This document shows positions 20,021 to 29,991 of a stretch of DNA of 64,000 nucleotides, in pieces. The notes below the pieces were generated by a model, which worked only from the letters and a program-made list of their open reading frames with translations, did no database searches and was not told where the DNA came from. The translations under genes and the position numbers were made by a program. The DNA is from G963675935 sp963719005 (GTDB lineage: Bacteria > Planctomycetota > Planctomycetia > Pirellulales > Thermoguttaceae), in NCBI GenBank assembly GCA_963719005.1, contig CAVRAR010000014.1:434001-498000 (forward strand), written 5' to 3'. How positions within the stretch are numbered: position 1 is the first letter of the stretch; each line of letters opens with the position of its first letter.

Positions 20021-22943
20021 ATGACGAAGCAAGGCAAGCAACGGCTCTTTGCCGACCTGCCGGACTATCGCGGTCCGGGCCGCTATCCCATCGCTGCTTA
20101 TTCCGAGTTCATGCCCGCGGCGCGAGTCGGCTGGCAGCCTTATGACGCCGCTCCTCCCGAGCCGTGCGTCCGTTCTGATCCGTTCGCCTGGCAGGTGAGC
20201 GAGCGCGAGGAGATATTGGAATTGCAGCCGGGCCTGCAACACGTCGCCCGCGAGGTGTTGAATGCCCTGATGCATCTCGATCGCGAGCAGCCCGCCCAAG
20301 GCATCAGCCGCGAGAAGATGGAGGGCAACCGTTATTGGCCTCGCGAGCTGGCCGAGTTGCCGGGCGCCGTGCCGCACGAACGCTACGTCGTCTTTCTGCC
20401 GCTGGCCCTTTCGCAGACGAAAGACGACAAGGGGCGCGTCCGCTGGACCTTCTTCGGCGGCAGCGAACAGGGGCCGGATCGGGCCTTCTGGAAGAGCTTC
20501 TATCGATCGCCCGGCTGCGAGCGCCCGCCCGAGTTCGCCGTCGATTTCATCCGCCGCCTGTTGCACGCCGCTTATGACGAAACGCCCGAACGCCTAGCCG
20601 ATCTCCGCCGCGCGGGCTTTCGCATTCTCCCCGGCTCGGGCGAAGAAATCTGCGAATCGTGGCAACAAGATCCCTTGCCGAGTTGGACGAAGCCCTTCTT
20701 GCTCGCCGCCCGCGAGCCAGTCGAGGAAGTCAAGTACCTGCTGACGTTCCGCCCGTTCGGCTCCTTGCCGGCGGCCGTGCGGAAGGCATACCTGAGGGGA
20801 GCGCTTCACCTCCTGCCCTTCCCCGGCAGCTTGATCTTCTGGGGCTGCCTGCCCTATCTGAAGCTACAGCGCGAGTTGCCCTTGGCGATGCAGCTTCCGC
20901 TGCTGAGCGTGTGCGATCGCTGCGAGGCGTTGCAAGGGCTGCGCATCCCGCAGTGCGGCTGGCTGCACGAGCCGCATCCGGGCTTGCCGGAACCCGACCT
21001 GCAGAAAGGTAAACTGCGAAACACCTACCGCCGCACGCACCGCTGGGCCCGCATTGCGCGGCATGAGAACGAATTGTCCGTGGCCGGCCGCGAAGACAGC
21101 ATGGCGCACGTGCTGTTCAGCTCGGAGCCGGCCGACGTCGGGCTTTACGGCAAGCCGATGGCCCGCAATTCGCAAATCTGGACGTATCACTACGAATTGC
21201 TGCTCGATGGTCCCCGGGCCGGTCGCCGGGAACTGAGCCGCGCCGCGGCGGCGCTGCGCCGGAGGGCAGTTCGGCTACCGCTTCCATTTCCCCCCGATGC
21301 AAGCCGGCGACTATGACGTCTTCTGGCAGCGGCCGCTGACGGCGTTCTGGGATGCGAAAGCGAAAGAGGCCCGGGTGCTCGACGATGCCCCTGCCGGCTA
21401 TTTCACCGCCTATCGCAGCGAAAAGCCCGACCTCGCGCGGCCCGTCGAGCTTTGGCCGGAATTCCAGCATCGCCCCGAGTATCTGGCCTTGGCCGAAGGT
21501 TATCGCCGAGCATACGCGCACGAAAATCACCAGTTCGCCCTGAACGCCCACAAGCTGATCGAGGTCTGCGAGTCTCTCGGCCAGGAGGCCCTGCCGCCCG
21601 CTTTCGCCCGGCAGATTCTGCACATCCCCAAGGACCAGACGTTGCAGCAGTGGCTCGACGAGGCGGTCAAGTGGAATCGCCGCGGCGGATACGGTTCCTT
21701 GTTGGATGAGACGCTACGGCGGATCATTTCTCCGCCGGGCGATCCGTCCTTGCAGCCGTTGCCCGAGCCGATCACCTTCCACCGCACCGCCACCCGGGCG
21801 TTTGAAGTCGCCTATTGGAAGACGATCCACGAATTGTCGGCCGGGCGTTTTCTGAACAAGGACAATGCCGATTGCGTTCGCGACCCCGCGTCCGACTCGC
21901 TGCGAAAGCACGCCCATCGCGACCTCGAAGCCCTCGGCGATCATCTGCTCGACTACTATCGCAAGTTGATCGCCAAGCACGGCATGTCCGACAAGGCCAT
22001 CGCGGGCGATCTCCCCTTCTCGTGGCAGACTGATTTCGATTTTCCCTGGATGGAAGGCTGGGGCGTCAATCAGCCGGCCCGGACGGAGGAACGCGACTTG
22101 CTGATCGTGATTCCCGGCCGCGACCGCCGCCGCGCGGTAATTATGGCCGACCATTACGACACGGCCTATATGGAAGACGTCTATTACAAGGAGCGCGGCG
22201 GAAAGCTCGCCCGCGTGGCCGCCGCCGGGGCCGACGACAATCACTCGGCCACCGCCGCGCTGATGCTCGGAGCGCCGATATTCTTGGAACTAAGCCGCGC
22301 CGGCAAGCTCGACTGCGACGTCTGGCTGGTCCACCTGACCGGCGAGGAGTTTCCCTCCGACTGCATGGGCGCCCGGCGTCTGGCCCAGTGGCTTGTGGAA
22401 GGCTCGCTCCGTCTGCGGCACTCGGGCGGCAAGCGGCTCGATCTCTCCCGCGTCCGCGTCGAGGGGGTTTACGTGCTCGACATGGTCGCCCACAACCGCG
22501 AGCGCGACCGCGACGTTTTTCAGATTTCGCCCGGCGTCGGCCGGCAGTCGTTCGCGCTGGCCTACCAGGCCCATCTCGCCAATCGAATTTGGAACGCCCG
22601 GACCGAGCAATGGAACGAGCGTCCGCAGCGGCGACACGCCCAGCGCGGACAGCGCAGCTCGGATGGTCGCACGATTCCTGCCGTGGCGCGTCATCCGCAG
22701 CTCAGCGGCGAAGTGCGTCCGCCCCGCGATCCGCGCAGTTCGCTCTACAACACTGATGGCCAGATTTTTTCCGACGCCGGCGTTCCCGTCGTCCTATTCA
22801 TGGAGAATTACGACATCAACCGCACCGGCTATCACGACACCCACGACACGATGTCCAACATCGACCTAGACTACGGCGCCGCCGTCGCAGCCATCGCCAT
22901 CGAATCCGTCGCCCGCGTGGCGGCGCAGAACAACGGTTCCTGA
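20021..22943 (+). CDS. Large M28-type metallopeptidase-like protein (one frame break)
   Basis: The mended protein has 974 residues. The N-terminal ~430 residues are not familiar to me and lack an obvious signal peptide. The C-terminal part is M28-like, with candidate zinc ligands ADHYDTAY (~709), GADDNHSATA (~737), TGEEFPSD (~773) and a late YHDTHDT (~940). The stretch YNTDGQIFSDAGVPVVLFME is typical of M28 ends. The frame break is in the G/C tract 21256-21259; one added GC joins AAALRA to GGQFGYRFHFPPM. GGAG lies before the ATG. Probably a cytoplasmic or unusually exported aminopeptidase-like enzyme; its substrate is unknown. Confidence 0.82.
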
Positions 22944-23150
22944 CACCTTTTTCCGACCCTACGGTATGCAATGCCGTAACCGGCGAGAGGGGCTTGCGGA
23001 CAACTTTGGCTCCGTTAGAATAGTCGCTATCGCTCGTCGGCAGCAGGAAGAGGCATCTGGCCGGGGCGAGAGCCGCTCGTTATCGAGCGCGGGCGTTCTC
23101 CTTCGGCGGTCGGTCACCGCATCAGTCCATCTTCCGCGGGAGGCGCTGCC
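22944..23150. other. Intergenic stretch, upstream region of the PEP-CTERM gene
   Basis: About 200 bases between the peptidase and propeller genes. I see no gene or strong repeat; it should carry the promoter of the propeller gene, but no convincing -35/-10 pair stands out. Confidence 0.4.
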
Positions 23151-24035
23151 ATGTTCCGTCGCTGTGCAATGGTTTTGGGCATTCTTGTTGGGTTGCTGCT
23201 CTCCGACAACTGTGGAATTGCCGCCGATCTGTTTGTGGCGGACTGGGGTACGAACAGCATCTCCGAATACACGCCAAGCGGGAGCAGCACCACGTTCGCC
23301 AGCGGATTGAACGGGGCAAATGACTTGGCATTCGACAGCAGCGGCAATCTATTCGAGAGCGACTCGCTATCTGGTCACATCTACAAATTCGCTCCGGACG
23401 GCACTCGATCCACTTTTGCCAGTGGGATAAATTTTCCCCGAGGCTTGGCGTTCGACGCAGGCGGCAATCTCTTTGTTACGGACGTCTCGCTTGGCAACAT
23501 CTATAAATTCACACCAGGTGGAGTTCAGACTACGTTTGCAAGCGGACTAAACGATCCGGAGGGACTCGCATTCGACAAAGCCGGCAATCTCTTCGATTGT
23601 GATTATGGCGTCGGCGCAATCTACAAATTCGCTCCCGACGGCACTCGCACCACCTTCGCAAACGGATTGGGCTTTCCACAGAGCTTCGCATTCGACAATG
23701 ACGGCAATCTCTTCGCCTCTGATTCCGCCGGCTCGATCTACAAAATCACGCCGGGTGGCAGTCGAACTACATTTGCAAGCCCGGGGAATCCGAATGACTT
23801 GACGTTCAACAGCGATGGCGATCTTTTCGTCGGTATGTCGAATTCTGGAAGCATCCTGGAGTTCACGCCCGACGGGAGTAAATCTACATTTTCGACTGGA
23901 TTTATCAGTGTAGCAGGCATAGCATTCGCTCCTACAGTTCCCGAACCTTCCACTCTTGCCCTTTTCGGCATCGGCGCCGTCGGTCTGCTTGTCTACGCGC
24001 GGCGGTGGCGAAGGTTGAAGCGGGGACGGGGTTAG
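23151..24035 (+). CDS. Exported beta-propeller (NHL/SMP-30-like) with PEP-CTERM anchor
   Basis: 294 residues. A signal peptide at 1-25 precedes about six repeats of ~40 residues, each with the pattern LAFD..GNLF..D......IYKF.P.G..TTFASG, consistent with a six-bladed propeller. The C-terminus is a PEP-CTERM sorting signal: VPEPSTLALFG, a hydrophobic helix and a basic tail (ARRWRRLKR). Such proteins are thought to be processed by exosortase and displayed outside the cell, often with exopolysaccharide genes elsewhere in the genome. The repeat units are very similar, suggesting recent internal duplication. No exosortase gene is in the window. Confidence 0.92.
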   Translation: MFRRCAMVLGILVGLLLSDNCGIAADLFVADWGTNSISEYTPSGSSTTFASGLNGANDLAFDSSGNLFESDSLSGHIYKFAPDGTRSTFASGINFPRGLAFDAGGNLFVTDVSLGNIYKFTPGGVQTTFASGLNDPEGLAFDKAGNLFDCDYGVGAIYKFAPDGTRTTFANGLGFPQSFAFDNDGNLFASDSAGSIYKITPGGSRTTFASPGNPNDLTFNSDGDLFVGMSNSGSILEFTPDGSKSTFSTGFISVAGIAFAPTVPEPSTLALFGIGAVGLLVYARRWRRLKRGRG

Positions 24036-24257
24036 TTTTCCCACCCATCTTCGAGCCGTTTCTGCGCGGACGGTCCAATTATGGCTCTGGACGACCCACA
24101 CCGCACGGCACACTCAATTGTGATGGCGGCCGAAACCCTCGCTTGAAATAACTCGTCGAATAGACGATACTTCACTAGGAGTTAGTTCGCGCTTGCTCGC
24201 CGTCCGTCCTGCCGAAAGCTCTTCGGGCGGGGTTACTATCTGCCGAGGTCCGTGATC

Positions 24258-24572
24258 ATGTCCGTTGGGATTGCCGTCGATCGCCCGATTATCGCCGACT
24301 ATTGCCAGCGGTGGCGGATAGCCGAACTGGCCCTCTTCGGGTCGGTGCTGCGAGACGATTTTCGCGCCGATAGCGACGTAGACGTGCTTGTGACGTTTGC
24401 CGACGACGCGAACTGGAGCCTCTTCGACCATCTTGCAATGGAGGAGGAGTTGTCTCGGCTTCTCGGCCGCGAAGTGGATTTGGTCAGCCGCCGGGCCATC
24501 GAACGCAGCAAGAACTGGGTTCGGAAAGAAGCGATCCTGTCAGGGGCGGAGTCGATCTATGCGTGCCGATGA
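24258..24572 (+). CDS. mntA: MntA-type minimal nucleotidyltransferase (antitoxin of HEPN/MNT module)
   Basis: A ~104-residue nucleotidyltransferase with the diagnostic GSVLRDDFRADSDVDVLV motif (GSxxR plus SDxDxxV). Starts at GTG 24252 or ATG 24258 are possible; I give the ATG. The stop lies inside the next gene, a HEPN-domain protein, by a 14-nt overlap. In characterised systems MntA adenylylates a tyrosine on HepT and neutralises its RNase activity; the pair here has the required motif on each side. Confidence 0.9.
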   Translation: MSVGIAVDRPIIADYCQRWRIAELALFGSVLRDDFRADSDVDVLVTFADDANWSLFDHLAMEEELSRLLGREVDLVSRRAIERSKNWVRKEAILSGAESIYACR

Positions 24573-24912
24573 CGCCACCGTGCTCGACATTTTGACGGCT
24601 GCCCGGCTGGCGATCCGTTTTGCGGAAGGAATTGACCTGGCTGGATTCCTTGACGACGAAAAGACGCAATCGGCGGTGATCCACCAACTGCTCGTCATGG
24701 GCGAAGCCACGAAACGGCTATCACAGGAGTTTCGATCTAACCGTCCTCAATTGCCTTGGAAAATGATGGCTGGGATGCGGGACAAGCTGGTCCACGAGTA
24801 CGATGACGTGGATCTCGATGAAGTGTGGCAGACGCTCAACGGCGACCTGCCACAGGTGATTGCGGCGCTGCAAGAAGTCGAGCCCCGCCCTCGGCGCGAC
24901 CCGAACAACTAG
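24559..24912 (+). CDS. hepT: HepT-like HEPN ribonuclease toxin
   Basis: A 117-residue all-helical HEPN protein. It carries the RX4-6HXY-type motif as RDKLVHEY in the segment MAGMRDKLVHEYDDVD, with the target Tyr for MntA modification. Its start overlaps the mntA gene by 14 nt, so the two are translationally coupled. Length and helix pattern match DUF86/HepT. No sign of degradation. Confidence 0.92.
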   Translation: MRADDATVLDILTAARLAIRFAEGIDLAGFLDDEKTQSAVIHQLLVMGEATKRLSQEFRSNRPQLPWKMMAGMRDKLVHEYDDVDLDEVWQTLNGDLPQVIAALQEVEPRPRRDPNN

Positions 24913-24927
24913 CCGTTGCACGCGATG

Positions 24928-25179
24928 TTACCGGTGGTAGCCCAGCGACTTGACCACCGCCAACATCTCCTCGAACGTGATGAAGCGACGGCGGTGGACC
25001 AGCTTGTACGAGTCGATCGCGCGGGCCAAGTCGGCGGCCTCCGGCGAAAGATCGTCGTGCGAGTTGGCGAATTGCCGCCGCTCGCAAATCGGCATCTGCT
25101 CGACCGCTGCCGGGCTGCGACGCTCGACAAACGTGACGGGAGGCGTTGACACGGCTGGAGACGACATTACTTCGGACAT
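24928..25179 (-). CDS. Small conserved planctomycete protein
   Basis: 83 residues, no signal peptide. The C-terminal half (DLARAIDSYKLVHRRRFITF, then EEMLAVVKSLGYHR) resembles short planctomycete proteins with an E-X-L-X-V-hydrophobic-LGY ending; I know no function for them. AGGAG lies 9 nt before the ATG. It lies tail-to-tail with hepT with only 15 bp between. Confidence 0.7.
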   Translation of the reverse strand: MSEVMSSPAVSTPPVTFVERRSPAAVEQMPICERRQFANSHDDLSPEAADLARAIDSYKLVHRRRFITFEEMLAVVKSLGYHR

Positions 25180-25450
25180 TCCTTGACTCCTTCGGGCGTT
25201 AAGGGGACATGCCCCTTTTCGCTGACTGGGACAGCCCCCTTCGGGGAGCGCATACTAATCCCTACTGCTAGAACCCTCTATTGAAGCCTAGCTTGCGAAC
25301 CGAGGGCGAGAGACTCGCGGGGCTATGGCCCGGCGAAAAGACCGCAGGACGTGATACCGGTAGCGACGGTTGGATTGTCGTGCGTCGGAGAATAACGATT
25401 GTAACGAAGGGGAGGGAGGAGGTCGGTGGTAGAAAACCCGCACCATAGGC

Positions 25451-25522
25451 GTGGTGGGGGAGACATTCCCGTCTGCCACGTGTGGGCAGCCTTCGGGCAG
25501 ACAGGAATGTCTGCCCCACCAC
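25451..25522. repeat. Near-perfect inverted repeat, 27-bp arms
   Basis: Arms 25451-25477 and 25496-25522 pair at about 25 of 27 positions around an 18-nt centre. It ends ~20 bp before the 3' end of the TPR lipoprotein gene. A second, weaker palindrome of the 26473/27726 family lies at ~25201-25240. The rest of 25180-25542 shows nothing else. Confidence 0.8.
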
Positions 25523-25542
25523 GCCGAGATGAGCAAGGCGGA

Positions 25543-26442
25543 CTATCTCGTCATCGTCCCCCGCGGCTGTTGGGCAAGCCGAATGCGTTCCAACAGGGCG
25601 AGAGTCGCCGGATGTCGCGGCTGCAGCGCCATGGCTTGTTGCGCCGTCGCAGTCGCTTCCGCGAGACCGCCCGCCAATAACTGGGCCTCGCCGAGGTGGC
25701 AGAGCACCTCGGCCGTCGGTTTCCCTCGCGTTACCGCAAGCGAGAAGCTCTCGACGGCGTCGTCGTAGCGTCCCAAAGCCACGTAGGCTTGGCCCAAGAG
25801 ATGTTCCACTTGAGCCGGCTCCTCGCCGGGCGAGTAAGTATCGGCCAGGCATTGCAGCGTTTGCAGCGATTGCTCCGGCTGATTCTGTTGGCGATACAGG
25901 TCGGCGACGTCCGAGAGGATCGAACGATCCTTCGGCGAGTATCCCAGAGCGCGGAGATAGCAGGTGAGCGCCTCGCCGGGCTGGCCGCTCGATCGCAAGA
26001 CCCCGCCGCGAATCGCCCAAGCGCTCGGCAGCCGTGGATCGAGATCGATGGCCCGGTCGGCATTTTTCCAGGCGAACTCCAACTGGCCGGCGGCCAAGTA
26101 CATTTCGGCCAGACGCGACCAGACCGGCGCATCATCGCCAGCCAGACGGCCCGATTCCTCCAACTGGGCAATCGCTTCCTTCTGGGCTCCGCGCCGCCAG
26201 AGGGCTTCGGCGTAATGTCGCCGGGCTTCGGCGTCGGTCGGAAAAGCCGCCACCGCTTTGGCCAGCAGGGCCTCGGCGTCCTGCTGCCGGCCGCGGTCGA
26301 GGGCCGCCACGCCCTGCTGCGACAGCCGCCGACACTCGACCAGCGACTTCGGCGCCGGCCCTTCGTGGCCCGGCAACCGACAGCCCGACAACGGCAGGGC
26401 CGCCAGCGAAACCGCGATCATCCATGAACGGGCGTATCGCAT
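25543..26442 (-). CDS. TPR-repeat lipoprotein
   Basis: The ATG at 26442 gives 299 residues beginning with a lipoprotein signal (WMIAVSLAALPLSGC); an upstream in-frame start would place 29 residues, encoded by a palindromic repeat, before the signal and is rejected. About seven tetratricopeptide-like repeats follow (AEALWRRGAQKEAIAQL, LAEMYLAAGQLEFAWKNADR, LGQAYVALGRYDDAVESF and so on). TPR lipoproteins act as scaffolds in the periplasm or on the inner face of the outer membrane; the partner is unknown. Confidence 0.87.
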   Translation of the reverse strand: MRYARSWMIAVSLAALPLSGCRLPGHEGPAPKSLVECRRLSQQGVAALDRGRQQDAEALLAKAVAAFPTDAEARRHYAEALWRRGAQKEAIAQLEESGRLAGDDAPVWSRLAEMYLAAGQLEFAWKNADRAIDLDPRLPSAWAIRGGVLRSSGQPGEALTCYLRALGYSPKDRSILSDVADLYRQQNQPEQSLQTLQCLADTYSPGEEPAQVEHLLGQAYVALGRYDDAVESFSLAVTRGKPTAEVLCHLGEAQLLAGGLAEATATAQQAMALQPRHPATLALLERIRLAQQPRGTMTR

Positions 26443-26472
26443 GTGAACGTCCCGAGGCCGAATGGCGTCGAA

Positions 26473-26518
26473 GGGGACAGTCCCATTTTTCGCCGACACG
26501 AAAACTGGGATGGTCCCC
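26473..26518. repeat. Inverted repeat of the GGGGAC family
   Basis: Arms 26473-26492 and 26499-26518 pair at 17 of 20 positions. It lies just upstream of the TPR lipoprotein start. A closely related copy occupies 27726-27770 and a weak one ~25201-25240. The remainder of 26519-26905 contains no other feature I can support. Confidence 0.8.
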
Positions 26519-26905
26519 CCGGAAACCAATTTGGCAGACTATCAAAATGGGCAATTTGTCACCATCCCGAATTCGCCGAAGACGCCGACGCAATCCGGGA
26601 CCAGAAAGGAACGCTAATCCTCGCCAATCTTCGCTAATCCCCTGAATTAGCGCAAATCGGCGACAATTAGTGTTCCCGACGTGTTTCCGAGCGCTTTCCG
26701 GTTTCCGTGTGTGGGCGTTTCTTCGCCAGAATTGGCTCGAATAACGCGAGAAGACAGAACGGTTGTCTTGTCGTTCGGCAACGCTTACATTGGTTCCTGC
26801 TTTGAAAGTCGCCGGATGGACCGCCTTCCGTAAGAAACGAAACGCTCGAATGCCCGCAGGCATCGCCGGGCTCAGACAGCTCAGAACTGAGGAGAAACCG
26901 ATCAA

Positions 26906-27751
26906 GTGGCTGCCGACATCACGTATCTTCGCCGCACCAACGACGGGCTTTTGACGACATCGAACATCGCCGAGCTATTCCCGGATTGGAGGGGGGCGGC
27001 CGAGCGCTGGATGTTCGTCTCGCCGCACGATGACGACGTGGCCATCGGTGCAGGGTTGACGTTCCAGGCCGGCCTGGCCGAGGGGGCCACCGTTCATGCC
27101 GTCGTCGTCACCGACGGCCGGATGGGTTATTGCGACTTCGAGCAGCGCCACAATATCGTCAAGGTCCGCCGGGCGGAAGCCGAGAGGTCGTATCGGATTC
27201 TTGGCCTGTCGGCCGATCGCCTGCGGTTCATCGGGTGCCCCGACTGCAACCTGAGCGCCTTCCGCGGCCGCCACTTCACCACGATCGGCGCCCCGACCGA
27301 GATCGAGGGCGCCGGCGGGATGCAAAACGCCTTCACGCATGCCCTGCGGCAAGTCCGGCCGAATCGCGTCTTCCTGCCGACCAGCGCCGACCTGCACCCC
27401 GACCATCAGATCGTTCACGAGGAGGTGCTGATCAGCCTGTTTCACGCCCAGGGCAACATCTGGCCCGAGCTTGGCCGTCCGATCGCCGAAGTGCCGACGG
27501 TGTACGAGTTCGCCTGCTACTGCGATTTCCCCAAGCCGCCGCAGATTCGCATCGAAGGCAGTGCCAAGATGCTGGAAGCCAAACTCAACGCGATTTCGGC
27601 CTACGCCAGCCAGGACCAGATCGAATTGGTGGTGGCGATTCAGCGCAACGTCGGGCCGATCGAATACCTCCACGAGTTGGGGTTCCACTTTTACCGCCCC
27701 GAGCAATACCACGCGCTGTTTGACAGGGGACCGTCCCAATTTTCGTCTTAG
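26906..27751 (+). CDS. PIG-L/LmbE-type N-acetylglucosaminyl deacetylase-like protein
   Basis: 281 residues starting at GTG 26906 (AGGAG a little upstream). The zinc-binding signature PHDDD is at 40-44, with HPDH near ~163 as the third ligand region; FLPTSADLHPDHQIVHEE is typical of PIG-L proteins. Members remove acetyl groups from GlcNAc-type sugars or act in small-thiol and antibiotic pathways. The last ~9 codons (DRGPSQFSS) are encoded by the left arm and loop of a palindromic repeat (27726-27770), so the native C-terminus has been replaced or extended by repeat sequence. It precedes the GATase-like gene. Confidence 0.9.
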   Translation: MAADITYLRRTNDGLLTTSNIAELFPDWRGAAERWMFVSPHDDDVAIGAGLTFQAGLAEGATVHAVVVTDGRMGYCDFEQRHNIVKVRRAEAERSYRILGLSADRLRFIGCPDCNLSAFRGRHFTTIGAPTEIEGAGGMQNAFTHALRQVRPNRVFLPTSADLHPDHQIVHEEVLISLFHAQGNIWPELGRPIAEVPTVYEFACYCDFPKPPQIRIEGSAKMLEAKLNAISAYASQDQIELVVAIQRNVGPIEYLHELGFHFYRPEQYHALFDRGPSQFSS

Positions 27752-27770
27752 CGAAAATGGGACTGTCCCC
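27726..27770. repeat. Inverted repeat of the GGGGAC family overlapping a gene end
   Basis: Arms 27726-27745 and 27752-27770 are nearly identical in inverse. The left arm encodes the end of the PIG-L-type protein and the stop codon lies in the loop. Same family as 26473-26518. It could act as a transcription terminator between this gene and the next. Confidence 0.85.
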
Positions 27771-27792
27771 TTTAGGACGGGAGGAATCCCTG

Positions 27793-28605
27793 ATGCCGGC
27801 GAAGATCTGTTACCTCGGCGACGACAACTTTCAGGGCGCGGCCGCTTATCTCGGCGGCATCATGCTCCATTTCGGGCTGGAGTTCGACTACGTGCCGAGC
27901 AGCGAGGCCCCGCCGGCGAGCTTTGCCGCGACACCGTATGCCTTATACGTGGTGAGCGATTACCCGGCAGCGACGTTCGGCCGCGCGGCGATGTCGCACG
28001 TGGCCGAGTGCGTCGAACAGGGCGCCGGCTTGGCGATGCTCGGCGGCTGGGAGAGTTTTTTCGGCCGGCTGGGCGAATATCACGCCTCGCCGCTGGCCGA
28101 GGTCTTGCCGGTCGTCATGCAGCAAAGCGACGATCGCCGCAACTCGGCCCAGCCGTGTCTGATCGACAAAAAAGCGGATCATCCGATTCTCGAAGGGCTG
28201 CCATGGAATCAGCCGCCCGGTATCGGCGGCTACAACGCGATCACGCCCAAGCCGGACGCGACGACGTTGTTGACAGCGGTGCGGTTTGCAGTGCGTCGAA
28301 TACCGAGGGGGACGGCGGAGGTTGTCGTCAAGAGCCTATCCAATCCGCTAGACGTCCCACCGATAACCGCCTCCGTCCCCTTTATCCTCACCCGCAGTGA
28401 GGAAGTACCGCTGTTGGTTGTCGGCCGGCACGGTCGCGGGCGGGTCGCCGCGCTGGCCACCGACGTGGCCCCGCACTGGGTCGGCGGGCTGGTCGATTGG
28501 GGCGACCGCCGCATCACGCAAGAGGTTGCCGGCGGGTTCGTCGAAATCGGCAACTGGTACGCCCAGTTCTTCCACAATTTATTGGTTTGGACAGGAAAGC
28601 TCTAA
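27793..28605 (+). CDS. Class-I glutamine-amidotransferase-like protein
   Basis: 270 residues; GGAGG lies 8 nt before the ATG. The N-terminal fold reads ICYLGDDNFQGAAAYLGGIM, then a strand-turn-Gly-rich segment GAGLAMLGGWESFFGRLGEY, as in ThuA/DUF1355-like GATase folds. I see no nucleophile Cys in the usual elbow (the position is GGW), so amidotransferase activity is unlikely. The later TRSEEVPLLVVGRHGRGRVA and ATDVAPHWVGGLVDW match trehalose-utilisation/GATase1-like proteins. A palindromic element (28307-28381) lies inside the frame and encodes about 25 residues. Confidence 0.78.
   Translation: MPAKICYLGDDNFQGAAAYLGGIMLHFGLEFDYVPSSEAPPASFAATPYALYVVSDYPAATFGRAAMSHVAECVEQGAGLAMLGGWESFFGRLGEYHASPLAEVLPVVMQQSDDRRNSAQPCLIDKKADHPILEGLPWNQPPGIGGYNAITPKPDATTLLTAVRFAVRRIPRGTAEVVVKSLSNPLDVPPITASVPFILTRSEEVPLLVVGRHGRGRVAALATDVAPHWVGGLVDWGDRRITQEVAGGFVEIGNWYAQFFHNLLVWTGKL
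28307..28381. repeat. Palindromic element inside coding sequence
   Basis: Arms 28307-28326 and 28362-28381 pair at about 17-18 of 20 positions around a 35-nt centre. The whole element lies in frame inside the GATase-like gene and encodes a basic/Val-rich stretch that interrupts the otherwise compact fold between AVRFAV and FILTR. It looks like an intergenic-type palindrome that entered a gene without breaking the frame. Confidence 0.6.
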
Positions 28606-28738
28606 CCCGGATTATTCACGCAACGCAAAAGCATCGTGAATTACCGATGCTTTGAAAAACATAGTGTCTTTGAGGGGTGCGTACTCAAGTGTCTTACTGT
28701 GTAACGACTTACAACGACATTCGTCTGGTGCATGAATA

Positions 28739-29957
28739 ATGCGGGCTAACATGCTTCACGGCAACGCAATCATCGGACAAAGCGGCGGGCCTACCAGCGT
28801 GATCAACGCCAGCCTTTGCGGCATCATCGAAGAATGCCTCGGACGCGACGCCATCGGCAAGACGCTCGGGATGCGGTTCGGCATCGAGGGCTTCATGCGG
28901 GGCGAGGTGATCGACCTCGGCCAGCAGCCGGCCGCTACGATCGCGGCCCTTCGCAACACGCCGAGTTCCGCGCTGGGAAGCTGCCGCCACAAACTTGAAG
29001 AGGCCGACTTTCCCCGCATCCTCGAAATGCTCCGCAAGCACGATGTCCGCTACTTCTTCCTCATCGGCGGCAACGACACGATGGACACGATCCACCGCGT
29101 CGAGGCGTTTTGCCGCAGCAACGGCTACGAATTGCTCGGCGTGGGCGTGCCGAAGACGGTCGATAACGATCTGTGCTGTACCGACCACACGCCCGGCTTT
29201 GGCAGCGCCGCCCGCTACGTCGCTCTTTCCGTGAAGCAGGCGGGCATGTTGGCCCGCGACATGCGGCGGGTCGATCAGTACGTGATCTTCCAGACGGTGG
29301 GCCGCTCGGCCGGCTGGCTTCCGGCGGCCAGTGCGCTGGCGAAGACGTCGGACGACGACGCCCCGCACATCATCCTCCTGCCCGAGCGGCCGTTCGATCG
29401 CGAGCGATTCCTGGCCGAGGTGAAGCGATGCTACGACCGTTACGGCTGGTGCAGCGTGGTTTGCGGCGAGGGGGTTTGCTATGCCGACGGCACGCCGATC
29501 AGCGCCTGCGCAAGTGACCGACAAGTTCGCCAACGTCGAGTTCGGCGCGATGGGCGGTTCGAGCGCGGCGATGATGTTGCACCGCATGATCCATGCGGCC
29601 TTCGGCTGGCGGGGCGAATTCCAGGTGTGTGAATCGCTCCAGATGTGCGCCGCCGACCGCGTCGCCCCCGGCGACGTCGAAGAGGCCCACGCCTGTGGCC
29701 GTCGCGCCGTTGAGTTGGCCGCCGCCGGCACTTCCGGAGTAATGGTCAGCATCATCCGCGAGTCGAGCAACCCCTATCGCTGGACGCTCGGCACGGCCCC
29801 GTTGGCCGAAGTCGCCTTAGGCGCGAAGCCCATGCCCAACGATTTCATCACCGCGGAAGGCACGTTCGTGACGCCGGCCTGCATCGAGTACCTGAAGCCC
29901 CTCGTCGGCCCGCTGCCGGAGTATGTGCGGCTGGAAACGGGATCTAGGAATCTATAG
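28739..29957 (+). CDS. pfp: Pyrophosphate-dependent 6-phosphofructokinase (one frame break)
   Basis: Phosphorylates fructose 6-phosphate in glycolysis; the PPi form runs reversibly. The nucleotide loop is GQSGGPTSVINASL, the Gly-rich motif is IGGNDTMDT and the active-site motif is PKTVDND, whose Lys marks PPi rather than ATP use. The C-terminal half is well conserved (QVTDKFANVEFGAMGG). The frame changes in the G/C tract 29508-29511; one GC restores 406 residues, close to the family length. Starts at 28739 or 28751 are both possible. Confidence 0.92.
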
Positions 29958-29960
29958 CGC

Positions 29961-29988
29961 TTGACACATATAGCATACATGCTATAAT
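29961..29988 (+). promoter_or_regulatory. Promoter-operator of the HigB/HigA pair
   Basis: TTGACA (29961-29966) and TATAAT (29983-29988) are both perfect consensus boxes with a 16-nt spacer. An 18-nt perfect palindrome (29969-29986: two 8-nt arms, 2-nt centre) covers the spacer and the first four bases of the -10 box, an ideal operator for the HigA repressor. The ATG at 29992 lies only 4 nt after the -10 box, so the message is probably leaderless or the true start is the GTG at 30001. Confidence 0.85.
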
Positions 29989-29991
29989 CCT

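Noticed and set aside
25201..25240. Rho-independent terminator
   Set aside because: Stem is imperfect and no T-run follows; described as a weak palindrome of the 26473 family.
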